Assembly (NCBI RefSeq): GCF_027579695.1
Contig: NC_083589.1
Coordinates: 35,209,335-35,273,334 of the forward strand
Origin: Neoarius graeffei
Lineage: Eukaryota > Chordata > Actinopteri > Siluriformes > Ariidae
Reading direction: 5' to 3'
DNA length: 64,000 nucleotides
Positions 52,413 to 63,398 of the stretch are shown piece after piece. The stretch's first letter is position 1. Each line of letters begins with the position of its first letter. The notes under the pieces are model-generated. The model made no database searches. It was not told the DNA's origin and saw only the letters and a list, made by a program, of their open reading frames with translations. The translations under genes were made by a program, and so were the position numbers.

Positions 52413-53991
52413 TTAGCTGATACTTGAGGAGTAAAAGTAAAAATAAAATTTGGTTCTCACTTTTTTTTTTTTGTGGTTTCATAAAGTTTAATAGTCCAGC
52501 CATTTATGGATTGCTCTAGTGCAGGTGTCATCAACTAAAATTTCTATAAGGTTCAGTTACTTAAAAGTTCTTACCAACAAAGCTCCAGATAAGCAGCCAA
52601 CATGACTGAATAGCAACAAGAAGTTACCTTTTAATGCTTAAATATTAATTTGTGGCTGTAAATAAGATGATTTTTGTCCTGATGCATAGCTGCTCTTTGT
52701 TTTTACTTGAAGCAGGAAGAAAATTATACACACAGCTCTGCCCATTCCATTGGACCTTCTGGTCCAATCAGCTGCCCTCAGCAACTTAAAGCAGATACGC
52801 AGAACCTTTATTTTTAAATAAATTTCTGAGTGGATAGTATCTCTACCCTTGACTCTTGTATGCTGCATAAATGGGAATTTAAAAAATATATATATACAAG
52901 AGTTCAAAATTGACTGAAAAGTTGGCATTCGAGCTGCCCCGCTGAGCCAGCCAGCCCTGAGTGCGTGACATTGCAGCAGGAACTGGTTTTAAGGCCGAGG
53001 CCTTTTACAGCTATAGACCAAATTTATATAAATAAAAATTTATGGTGAAAGTAAGAAATACCGTTAGTGACTTGCTCAACTAAGACTGATTTGACTTCAT
53101 TGATTGTGGGTTGACTCTCATTAAAACAGGATAGGTGTTATAACTTATGCAACATACTTGTACATGCATGCATTTTCACTGATAAAACGTAAAAGGCTAA
53201 TTAAATAATCAGATGAACTGAGACAATCACATTCTGAAGCAAATTAAATAATCTTATACCGGTAACTTAAACACACAATACAAGTTACATGTATTAACCT
53301 AAATGCAGGTAACCACCATGTTTTTGTTGACTCATTTGTTTTTTATCCAAATGAGAGTCGGAGCTTACCTGTCTGTGTTCTCGCTTCTTGAAGGCCGATC
53401 GTTTCAAAACAATGACTTTCAGTTGTTCGTTCAGTTCTCCATTCATTCACTTCTTCCACGCAAGGGCGAGATAGCAGCACTATCCAGTTTAGTTATAAGA
53501 CGGCTGATCCATTCTCTCCATACTGAGTACTCCGCCATTACTGCTCGGCTCAGGCAATTACTAAAATCTGGGACAGAACGTCACCAGTTTTAGCAACAAC
53601 TGCGGGGAGGTCACTGCCCGAGCGATAACGTCACATCCTGTTCCATCCCAGGTTTTAGCAACAACCCTCGGCTCATCCTCCAGGCAGACTGGTGCAACTG
53701 AACTTTACTTTTTAAAAAAATAACTAAAAATACTTTCCTTTTCTTGTAGTTTCCTTTTTCTTTAATTGTTGGTACTGCACCCTCTTTCAATACGGGCTTA
53801 TAGCCAAAGCTGCTCAACACAGAGGTTTCGTAAAGAGTCTTCAGTAAAATGTGCAGAGGAGAGACCACTTCATAGCCGCCCAATGTGCCCATGAACTTCT
53901 CACAAAACGCTAAAAATGTGCTGCTTACTGCTTCTTTAAAGGCAGAATATGGTAAACTGACACGACTTTACCTTCCAAACAACTGAGCCCA
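52413..53991. other. No gene assigned; one THAP-tail-like minus frame
   Basis: Mostly unrecognised. On the minus strand about 53890-53700 a frame includes SFGYKPVLKEGAVPTIKEKG; the GAVPTI motif is the usual end of a THAP finger. The rest of the finger is not in view. Confidence 0.3.
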
Positions 53992-55034
53992 GGGCGGCAC
54001 GGTGGTGTAGTGGATAGCGCTGTCGCCTCACAGCAAGGTCCGGGTTCGAGCCCCGTGGCCAGCGAGGGCCTTTCTGTGTGGAGTTTGCATGTTCTCCCCG
54101 TGTCCGCGTGGGTTTCCTCCGGGTGCTCCGGTTTCCCCCACAGTCCCAAGACATGCAGGTTAGGTTAACTGGTGACTCTAAGCCCATGTTTACATTAGAC
54201 CGTATCAGCGGATCATCAGATTAACGTTTTTAAAACGATTAGTGTGCACACAGCAACACCAATACACGATTCGCGTGCACATAGCAACGCCAATACACGG
54301 ATACGCTCGGCTCCGCAGGCATCCTGCGCTCCAGATCACTCCGCCCTGAACAGCGAGTGCCCTCTGGAGGGTGCGCACTCCGGCCCTGCGCAGCTCACAG
54401 AGCGCGCGAGTGAAGTGCATAAGCCACGATTCGGGACTGAGCCGCTGTGTGTGTGATCCCAGCGCATATCACTTACTACTTGCAAGTGGAAGGATGGCAA
54501 GCCTAAAGACAATCATAACTACACAATGGGCAGTATTTGCAGTATTTTCATACTTTTATACTCTTTAATGAAAGGTGATACAAGGCGGAAGTCCGCGCCG
54601 TTTTTCAGCAGTCGCGTCACATGACCAACGCCAGCGAATCAGGAAGGTGGATGTCACAGTGACGTTGTCCAATGAGACGCCAGCTAAAGCTCAGCACAGC
54701 GTATCCGCGTATTCTCAATGTTTACACAGCACCGGATCAGACACGATCTAGATTGACTACGTGGACCCTGGCGGATTCCCGTTTCTCGGGGTTTCCAGGC
54801 GGTTTAATGTAAACGGACAGTGCATCCGCGAAGAAAACGAGACAGATATGGTCTAATGTAAACGTAGCCTAAATTGACCATAGGTGTGAATGGTGGTCTG
54901 TGTTAGCCCTGTGATGACCTGGCAACTTGTCCAGGGTGTACCCCACCTTTCGCCCGTAGTCAGCTGGGATAGGCTCCAGCTTGCCTGCGACCCTGTAGAA
55001 CAGGATAAAGCGGCTAGAGATAATGAGATGAGAG
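53992..55034 (+). repeat. V-SINE split by a Harbinger-like MITE
   Basis: Head and core at 53992-54181, tail at 54870-55034. A 13-bp target duplication ACAACTGAGCYCA lies at 53979-53991 and 55035-55047 (one difference), proving both parts are one insertion. Confidence 0.85.
54182..54869. mobile_element. Harbinger-like MITE (GTTTACATTAGACC), copy 2, 688 bp
   Basis: Ends GCCCATGTTTACATTAGACC and, reversed, GGCTACGTTTACATTAGACC. TAA is duplicated at 54179-54181 and 54870-54872, confirmed against intact V-SINEs (ACTCTAAATTGACC). Opposite orientation to copy 1. Confidence 0.85.
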
Positions 55035-55212
55035 ACAACTGAGCTCACTCTGTCTACTACATATGCTTTGTGAGTAAAGGAAAAGGTCAGAGTTGAGCAA
55101 GTGTGGCCCACTTGGGGATGGAGCTTATTTCCAAGAAGAAAAAGAGAGACAGACAGACACCAGGAATGAAGAAACTAGTCAAGTCTATTGCAATACTGGC
55201 AATAAAGTTACC

Positions 55213-55218
55213 TTTATT
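55213..55218 (-). terminator. pyroxd1: Candidate pyroxd1 poly(A) signal
   Basis: AATAAA on the minus strand about 177 bases after the pyroxd1 stop. Plausible position, but nothing shows that it is used. Confidence 0.4.
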
Positions 55219-55394
55219 TAAAAAAAAACAAAAAAAAAAAAACACTTTAAAGAACCCACATACAGCTAATTTCAAATAGTGTTGCACTTACATTGGTAGA
55301 GGTGCATTATCCCTGTTTTATAAATGTTACAACTTCAACTTTATATGCACCTGCACAATCCCTAATCCTAATGCAGAATCCTCAGCATCTTAAT

Positions 55395-55643
55395 TCAGTC
55401 AAAGTAGTCCTCAATATCAATGTCAGGGTTAAGCAACTCCTCCCCATATGAGGACAGATCCATCTGGTTGAGGATGAGGTTCTCAAAGGTCTCTTCCAAG
55501 TCAGTGTCTCCGATAAGGACAGCCCCCACCATGCGCCCTCGACTCAACACCACCTTCACATATTCCAGGCCTTTAGTGCAGCGCACCAGCAGTTCATGAT
55601 CCGAGCCCAGGCCCTGAGCATTAAACTTGCCCAGCAGCACCAC
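55395..55643 (-). CDS. pyroxd1: pyroxd1 last exon
   Basis: Acceptor GTCCTATAG; 82 codons [10 protein letters not shown] to IDIEDYFD and a stop at 55395-55397. Confidence 0.95.
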   Translation of the reverse strand: MVLLGKFNAQGLGSDHELLVRCTKGLEYVKVVLSRGRMVGAVLIGDTDLEETFENLILNQMDLSSYGEELLNPDIDIEDYFD

Positions 55644-55779
55644 CTATAGGACACACAATACATAAGTTCCACACACACAAAACGTCAATGTGCAAAAATC
55701 CTATAATTCTTACTAAATAGATATGAAATAGACAATAGAAGGTGAGAAATGACAGGAAGACTGGGGAAGCTGGACAGTG

Positions 55780-55817
<38 letters not shown>

Positions 55818-58800
55818 ATGGAAGTGAGGAAAGGACTGTCGGAGAAAGAACATCTGTGAAGGTTAGTCATAGTAAACCGTAGGTGCTAAAAGGCGGCAAC
55901 TGGACTTGCTTGAAATTCTTGATGTTTCACCCCTCATCTGAAAGGCTTCTTCAATTCTGTCTGACTAGTGGGGAGTTCCACGTATTTATCCTCTAGTGGA
56001 CCAAAAGCAACCCTCAGGAGAGTCGCCGAGTCATCCTGTAGGTGTAGGTCACTGGGGGCCGGGTGTGAATGGTGTTCGCAGCCTAGAGAGTCGTTGTCGG
56101 AGGTGGTCTGAGACACCACTCATCAGCCACCTACAATGCAGTCCTTGGCACACTTCCCAGACAGCTGAATACACACTAAGGCTACATCCACACGGCAACG
56201 ATATATATTTTAAATATCGCATCCACGTGGGCAACGGATCAGTAAAATTTCAGGTCCATATGGCAACGCAATGCTTGCTGAAAACGATGCAATACACATG
56301 CCATACCACTACATGCGCTGTAAGACGGTCCCATTGGAGACACCAGAACAATAGAAGTAGACGCATGCACATAAACCCCTTCTTCTGTAGCATTAGCCAC
56401 ACAAAGTTTTGATTATTAATCAGTAGCGTAAAACGAAAGATGCGGAAAGAGGAATGAATGGGGGTAGATGGAAGCCGGTACGCCAACATTCTGATATCCT
56501 CCAGAATTCTTTAATGGTCCGGAATAAATTGAATGCTACACGTTGATGGATTACTTTGTTCTTCTACGCCCTTTTTGAGGAATGTATTGTCGGACTTAAA
56601 CCAACATCTGAAGAGGTGAGATCGGTCCTTTTTTTTTCCTATGTTTGCTGGCGGGATTGTTTTTGGAAAGCGCACGGGCGGTGCGCGGTTTGGTACTGCT
56701 TCCGCAGTGTTTGGACTAAAGACTCTGCCCTAAGGGCTATTCTCTCTCTCACTTTGCACCATTACACAAAAAATATTCATAGTGAAAATATTTTGTAAGC
56801 GCGTTTCATGAACTAAGTTACAGGATTTGTTGACAACTCGCATCAAGTTCATTACACTTCTACCCGGCGTGAAGCACTGACAGTCATGTGGTTGTGACGT
56901 CATCGTAAGCAAATCCGTTCTACTCATCCAGACGACTTCGCAACGGCGCCGTTACCAGATTTTTTCACTCTGGAACCTGTTCTCAAAAGATTTCGTTTTG
57001 GGGCACCCAAAACGCCAGTGCCGTGTGGACGCCAGGCTGAAACGATAAACAATTTTATCAGATTCACCTGAATCTGTTGCCGTGTGGACAGGGCCTAAAA
57101 CTCCGCTGACTTCAATGACTCACAGGATGACCGAGAGAACCAACGACCCACAGATCACTCTAACGACTCCCCAGGCTGCTAACACCGTTCACACCCGGCC
57201 CCCAGTGACCTACACCTACAGGACAACCCAGGTGACCTTAATGACTCTCCTGAGGGTTGCTTTTGATCCACTAAATACCTGGAACTCCCCACTAGTCAGA
57301 CAGAACTGAAGAAGCCTTTTGGATGAGAGGTGAAACATCAAGAATTTCAAGCAAGTCCAGTTGCCTTCTTTTAGCACCTTTGGAGAAAGAGAACCTTTGC
57401 CGTGTCCATAAGCGGAGAGCAGCAGTATGGGAGACACTTATTTGAGCTAATTGAAGCATAAAAATACAACAGTATTAAAAGCATTTATGTATGAGGTGGG
57501 GATTATGGTATCCATCCTGACAAGTAAAATTCGAGCTGAAAGAAATCACTATGCATTGTGGCACTTTAGTCCAGACACAGTGTTTATCCTGTTGGATAGT
57601 TTATCATGGTGTTTTGTTTGACTGTACGAGTTACAACCCCAAATCATAAAGTTGGGATGTGATGGAAAGTGCAAATAAAAAAAAAAAAAAAAGCAGTTAT
57701 TTCTAAATTTTCTCTGACTTGCATTTCATTGCAGACAGTAGGAACCCAAGATTTTTCATGTTTTATCTGGTCAACTTCATCTCATTTGTTAATATACAGT
57801 GGTGCTTGAAAGTTTGTGAACCCTTTAGAATTTGTTTCTGCATAAATATGACCTAAAACATCATCAGATTTTCACATAAGTCCTAAAAGTAGATAAAGAG
57901 AACCCAGTTAAACAAATGAGACAAAAATATTATACCTGGTCATTTATTTATTGAGGAAAATGATCCAATATTACATATCTGTGAGTGGCAAAAGTATGTG
58001 AACCTCTAGGATTAGCAGTTCATTTGAAGGTGAAATTAGAGTCAGGTGTTTTCAATCAGTGAGATGACAATCAGGAGTGAGTGGGCACCCTGTTTTATTT
58101 AAAGAACAGGGATCTATTAAAGTCTGAGCTTCACAACACATGTTTGTGGAAGTGTATCATGGCACGAGCAAAGGAGATTTCTGAGAACCTCAGAAAAAGC
58201 GTTGTTGATGCTCCTCAGGCTGGAAAAGGTTACAAAACCATCTCTAAAGAGTTTGGACTCCACCAATCCACAGTCAGACAGATTGTGTACAAATGGAGGA
58301 AATTCAAGACCATTGTTACCCTCCCCAGGAGTGGTTGACCAACAAAGATCACTCCAAGAGCAAGGCGTGTAATAGTTGGCAAGGTCACAAAGGACCCCAG
58401 GGTAACTTCTAAGCAACTGAAGACCTCTCTCACATTGGCTAATGTTAATGTTCATGAGTCCATCATCAGGAGAACACTGAACAACAATGGTGTGCATGGC
58501 AGAGTTGCAAGGAGAAAGCCGCTGCTCTCCAAAAAGAACATTGCTGCTCATCTGCAGTTTGCAATAGATCACGTGGACAAGCCAGAAGGCTGTTGGAAAA
58601 ATGTTTTGTGGACGGATGAGACCAAAATAGAACTTTTTGGTTTAAATGATAAGCATTATGTTTGGAGAAAGGAAAACACTGCATTCCAGCAGAAGAACCT
58701 TATCCCATCTGTGAAACATGGTCGTGGTAGTATTATGGTTTGGGCCTGTTTTACTGCATCTGGGCCAGGACAGCTTGCCATCATTGATGGAACAATGAAT

Positions 58801-61800
58801 TCTGAATTATACCAGCAAATTCTAAAGGAAAATGTCAGGACATCGGTCCATGAACTGAATCTCAAGAGAAGGTGGGTCATGCAGCAAGACAACGACCCTA
58901 AGCACACAAGTCGTTCTACCAAAGAACAGTTAAAGAAGAATAAAGTGAATGTTTTGGAATGGCCAAGTCAAAGTCCTGACCTTAATCCAATGGAAATGTT
59001 GTGGAAGGACCTGAAGCGAGCAATTCATGTGAGGAAACCCACCAACATCCCAGAGTTGAAGCTGTTCTGTATGGAGGAATGGGCTAAAATTCCTCCAAGC
59101 CGGTATGCAGGACTGATCAACAGTTACCGCAAACGTTTAGTTGCAGTTATTGCTGCACAAGGGGGTCACACCAGATACTGAAAGCAAAGGTTCACATACT
59201 TTTGCCACTCACAGATATGTAATATTGGATCATTTTCCTCAATAAATTAAATGACCAAGTATAATATTTTTGTCTCATTTGTTTAACTGGGTTCTCTTTA
59301 TTTACTTTTAGGACTTGTGTGAAAATCTGATGTTTTAGGTCATATTTATGCAGAAATATAGAAAATTCTAAAGGGTTCACAAATTTTCAAGCACCACTGT
59401 ACATCCATTTCTGCGTTTCAGGCCTTCAGACATTCCAAAACCAAGTTGGAACGGAGGCAATTTAGGGGTAGAAATGAGGTAAAACAATTAAAAACAAAAT
59501 ATTTCTCAAAGAAAGATATGAAAGGATTTGGATATTTCACCCTCTTTGGTATAGATCATTAAACGATTCAAGGAATCTCAGTGTGTAAAAGGCAAGGGCA
59601 CAAGCCTAAGTTGAACACCTGTGATCTCTGATCCCTCAGACACCACTGCATCAAGAACTGTCATTCAGCTACAGCAGACAAAACCACATGGGCTCAGGAT
59701 TACTTTGGCAAACGTTTGCAAAGCACTACAATACAGAGTTGCATGCACAAATGCCAGTTCAAATTTTACTGTGCAAAAAAGGAAGCCTTATGTTAAGTGT
59801 CCAGAAACACCATTGACTTCTCTAGTCTTGGAGATATCTGGGATGGACCAGCACGCAGCAGAAACAATTTGTGGTCAGACAAATCAGTATGCCAGGTCTT
59901 TTTTATAAGAAATGGATGCTGTGTGCTCTAGACCAAAGACAAAAAGGACTATCCAGGTTGCTACTAGCAGCAAGTCCAAAAATCAGGGTTTGTCATGGTA
60001 TGGGGTTGTGTCAGTGCCCTTAGCAAAGGTAACTTGCACTTCTGTGATGGAGCATTAATGCAGAAAAGTACATTGAGAGTTTGGAGCAACATATGCTGCC
60101 TTCATGACGACATCTTTTCCAGGGAGATTTCAACAAGACAATGTAAAACCATATTCTGCTCACATTACAAAGGCAGGGCTGTGGAAGAGGTGGGTGTCCC
60201 CCCCTCTGTCCCCAACAGAGAATGTGTGGTGAATTTTGAAATGAAAAATATGACAACAACCCTGTACTACTGCACAGTTTAAGACCTGTTTGCAGGAAGA
60301 ACAGGACAAAATAACACCTGAAATGCTTTATCACTTGGTGTTTTCAATTCCTAAACATCTTTTCAGTCTTGTGAGAAGGAATGGCAACATTAGAGAGTGG
60401 TAAATGCTTTACCGTCCCAACTTTTTTGAAAGGTTTTGCAAGAATCAGGGATGAGAATGAAAAATATTTAAAAAGTCTGAAAAAACCAGGGCGGGGCCCA
60501 TGGGTCCCAGGGGGGCAGGGCCCAGGGGCTAATGATTTTTGGCTATTTATTTATTTACTTTCTTATTAGACAGGGAGATTATTATTAGACAGGGAGATTA
60601 TTAGACAGGGATATTATTATTAGACAGGGATATTATTATTAGACAGGGAGATAATTATTAGACAGGGAGATTCTTTTGTGTAATCTGAGTTGAAGTGGGT
60701 TTTGTACTTTGTTTTTTTTGGGGCGGGCGCGCGCGTGCCGTCTCTGCCATGCCGATCCTGTAGGCTGCGCTGACTCAGCTGAAAACTCCGATCCTCGAGA
60801 AAAGAGATAAAAGCCCGCCCACACTGAAAGCTGATTGGCTTATTTTGCTGAGTAACCCAATCAGGATGCTCTTTGTCTGGCATGCGCTACATGAACAAGC
60901 ACACAGTCTCCCTCGCGCGCGCACATTCTAAAGGCCTCTGCATGCTCTTGCGACAAGGCTTTCGCAGATAGCTTTTCGCAGACAGTTGTAATTTATTGTT
61001 GAGCGGGGAGTAATAGGCGTGCGCGATGTTATTCACCGGCACAATGCAAGGGGGCGCGAAGTCGCTAGGAGTAGTTGGTGGGTGTGGTTAGTGGAGTGTT
61101 TATCCTCCGGTTACTTATAATGACTAGAACTTTTTTTTTTATACTGACTATTACTGGAGTCGTATAGATGTCCGTACTTCCTCAATCAACCGCTCTTCAT
61201 GCTGCTCCATCTTCGCTCGTGTTTTTAAAAATGCCGGTCGTGAAAACAAACCAAACTGGGAAAGTAGGGAAGCGGAAGTGCGTGTACAGCGGATGTAGAG
61301 TGGACCAATCAGAGCCCTCTTGTCTGCGGCGCTGTCTGCGAGGCTTCTGCGGTGGTCACAATTTTTGGGAGGTGCGCGCAGAGCGTCTGCGAAGGTGGGG
61401 GGGCTACGCAGACACTGTGACGCTATCTGCGAGGACTGGATTGTCAGTATAAATTGGCCTTCAGATGCGTGATGCAGACCTTAATGTTGCGCGCGCACGC
61501 TCAAAAACGATCATTTTGGTCTGAAAAAGTCGGAAATCCGCCGATCGGCGGAAAATTCTCATCCCTGAAGAATCAAAAGGTTTTGGGGGGGGGTTCTAAA
61601 GTTCATGAGGTAAAGCAATGTGCTGCTGTGTGTTGTTCTGAGTGCAATAGAGAAGTTCTTTGGTAACAGTGACATTCACAGTAAAATGTGTTAACTTTTT
61701 TTTTTTTTAGTTGCAATACTCAAGATAATGGTGTTAAATAAAAATTCACACTGTATGGGGTCTTTTGACTTTTTAAAAAAAAAAGGAAAAAAAAAAAAGC

Positions 61801-63000
61801 ATAGCCAATTTTTCTCTGTTTAACCCTGAACACAAACTCTTATGATGAAAGAAAAGTCAGTAATGGAATTACGTCAGAAAAAAAAAACAAAACAAAACCC
61901 TGAACTTTCATTTCTTAAAATTCAAACCAAGATTTCTCTGAAGTGACACTGCTATAATTGGGGTGATGATTTTCAGTACATTTTGCCTTGAATTCCATAC
62001 TTTAGCAAAATCAGTGAGCTGATAAGGCAATTTTAATAATTTCCTAATTTTGGCCTCTCTGCTGAAGAATTTCCTAATACAGGGCAAAGATTATTCACAA
62101 ATCATTATGTTCAGCTTTAATTTCAACTTCAACAGACCAGCCTGACATTTTCTGATTTTTGGGTTGTAGAATTGTCCACCGACAAGTCGCACAACACCAG
62201 AAAAAGTGTTGAGGCCCAAGCATGGTAGGCATGGAGTGTCATACAGAGCACTTGACTAAGAAATATGGAGTAAAACAGTGAGTGTGAAACCTGAGAGAGG
62301 TGTAATGTGACCAAGACAGCAAGAGAGACAGGGAGGCCAAAAAAAAAAAAAAAAAACCCACCACCACACATACACACACGCACCACTTCACAACCCAGAA
62401 CAGAATAAGGAGTACTAATCACCTTGTAGTTAAAGAACTTGGTGATGTGTGAAAAGAGCTCGAAGCAGAAGTCCAGCTCGATGGCCTCCTCCAGGACGTG
62501 GGCTGCTATGCAGCGCGCAGCGTAGAAGCCCATCTGACGTGCCTGAGTCCACAATCGCATCTGCCACATGGGGGCACAACAGTACATAAGACCCAGTGTC
62601 CCCAAACAGCCTTTGGTATAGAAATAGAACAATAATGTGCTTGCGATTTGACTTTTCTGGCCAGTACATAGGATTTGGATATGATAGAGGATCTGTATTT
62701 ATTCAGGCAAGGCCTGCCTGAGATATTAAAAAGAGCAATATTGTTCAAAATAGTTGTGTTTTTGTACTAATATTCCAAACTACTGAGAGAACCTCCCATA
62801 GAAAAACACAATGGGAAGAATGAAATATAGGAATTAAATTTGTAGGTGAATGGATGAACTGAAATGAATGAACAAACCTGCTGCCAAAGGGGACTAGGCT
62901 CCCAGCCTGCACTGCACACATCTCCAGCTGCATACACATCTGGTTCAGACGTCCGCATGTGCTCATCTACCCTTAGGCCACAATCCTCTGCTAGCTTAAA
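55395..63000 (-). CDS. pyroxd1: PYROXD1, pyridine nucleotide-disulfide oxidoreductase domain 1, last three exons (partial)
   Basis: Three exons on the minus strand, 63000-62878, 62560-62423 and 55643-55395, join in phase 0 to the final 169 residues. They follow human PYROXD1 closely: [93 protein letters not shown] and [18 protein letters not shown] to DIEDYFD. The YAAGDVC motif is the second FAD-contact segment of this flavoprotein family. PYROXD1 is a nuclear-cytoplasmic NAD(P)H-dependent oxidoreductase linked to muscle disease and to protection of the tRNA ligase complex. The FAD and NAD(P)H Rossmann motifs belong to upstream exons beyond 64000. The last intron is 6.8 kb, filled with transposons. 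The gene is tail to tail with the parp11 paralogue. Confidence 0.93.
55784..55813. repeat. (GA)n microsatellite
   Basis: About 28 bases of GA in the last pyroxd1 intron. Confidence 0.85.
55893..57385. repeat. Inverted repeat (~280-bp arms) interrupted by a MITE
   Basis: Left arm 55893-56175 and right arm 57100-57385 are inverted copies (AGGTGCTAAAAG, CAACTGGACTTGCTTGAAAT, TCTGACTAGTGGGGAGTTCC). The 916-bp MITE at 56180-57095 lies at the centre. The same unit occurs once at 47823-48175. Confidence 0.8.
56180..57095. mobile_element. Harbinger-like MITE (CCACACGGCAAC), 916 bp
   Basis: Ends GGCTACATCCACACGGCAAC and, reversed, GGCCCTGTCCACACGGCAAC. TAA is duplicated at 56177-56179 and 57096-57098. 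No coding part is recognised. Confidence 0.8.
57797..59399 (+). mobile_element. Tc1 element (family 1, copy D), full length
   Basis: Begins CAGTGGTGCTTGAAAGTTTG and ends with the complement; TA at 57795-57796 and 59400-59401. It is 1,603 bp, nested in an older Tc1. Confidence 0.92.
58159..59181 (+). pseudogene. Tc1 transposase (copy D), one premature stop
   Basis: [14 protein letters not shown] to AAQGGHTRY in a single frame of 340 codons, broken only by a TGA at 58339-58341 after LPRSG, where copies A and B have glutamine or arginine. [15 protein letters not shown] and NPMEMLW retain the catalytic residues; the glycine box reads [12 protein letters not shown]. Confidence 0.88.
60560..60672. 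repeat. Minisatellite, TTATTAGACAGGGA unit
   Basis: At least six units of roughly 15-21 bases sharing ATTAGACAGGGA, differing in the number of ATT steps. Confidence 0.85.
60932..61460 (-). mobile_element. PIF/Harbinger-derived MITE, copy 2
   Basis: Inverted relative to 8623-9136: begins AGGCCTCTGCATGCTCTTGC and ends TATAAATTGGCCT. Flanks are TAA and TCA, so the 3-bp duplication is degraded or absent. Keeps the [13 protein letters not shown] start on the minus strand near 61208, then diverges. Confidence 0.7.
61574..62422. other. Intronic sequence of pyroxd1, no gene
   Basis: AT-rich with A and T runs at 61689-61708, 61770-61798 and 62340-62357. No exon or repeat end is recognised. Confidence 0.4.
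62423..62560 (-). CDS. pyroxd1: pyroxd1 penultimate exon
   Basis: Acceptor ATGTGGCAG, donor AAG|GTGATT; 46 codons [16 protein letters not shown] to [10 protein letters not shown]-type end ([10 protein letters not shown]). Confidence 0.93.
62878..63000 (-). CDS. pyroxd1: pyroxd1 antepenultimate exon
   Basis: Acceptor AAATGCAG, donor CAG|GTTTGT; 41 codons [11 protein letters not shown] to PSPLWQQ. Confidence 0.93.
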
Positions 63001-63398
63001 CTGCATTTAACAACAATAATAAAATTAACACTGACAATTCATTTAAGTTTACCAAAAAAAAAAAGTATAAAGAAAAATAATTTTTAAAAATGACAATATT
63101 GAAAATAAAGGCAGGTCTGTTGGAGGCACTTAGAGGGAGCTGTGGTTTCAGCAGTGCGCAGGTCAGTCATCCATCTACATACTGTGTAACTATAGATCAT
63201 AAATGTGGCAACCATCTTTTCTTAGTTTTCTGACAGGATGATATAATTGAATTATAACTGCTTTAAAAGGATGCTGCTGTTTTTGACAGCATTGTGAATG
63301 TCCTACAGCACAGACCAAATGTATATTTTAAGTCCTTTAAAAAGTGTTAAAAGAAAAACAATCATCCATTCTAGCTTATTAACCACTATGCACTTTTA
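63001..63398. other. pyroxd1 intron, nothing recognised
   Basis: AT-rich sequence; the next upstream pyroxd1 exon is not visible. Confidence 0.4.

Larger units (their letters stand above)
57634..60440 (+). mobile_element. Old Tc1-like element split by copy D
   Basis: Left end CAACCCCAAATCATAAAGTT, related to family 3, follows TA. After copy D the body continues with transposase scraps ([10 protein letters not shown]-like near 59560, [15 protein letters not shown] near 59990) to CCCAACTTTTTTGAAAGG near 60415. The right terminus is eroded, and a younger element starts at 60446. Confidence 0.6.
60446..61567. mobile_element. Element with CAGGGATGAGAAT ends, holding a minisatellite and a Harbinger MITE
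   Basis: Perfect 13-bp inverted ends CAGGGATGAGAAT. A short duplication AAGAAT flanks it (60440-60445, 61568-61573), six rather than eight bases. The interior has a tandem repeat (60560-60672) and GC-rich sequence with GCGCGC runs. The superfamily is not certain. Confidence 0.65.

Noticed and set aside
61168-61452. 94-codon frame with [19 protein letters not shown]
   Set aside because: It lies on the strand opposite the MADF leader in the Harbinger MITE and spans its GC-rich ends; a shadow frame.
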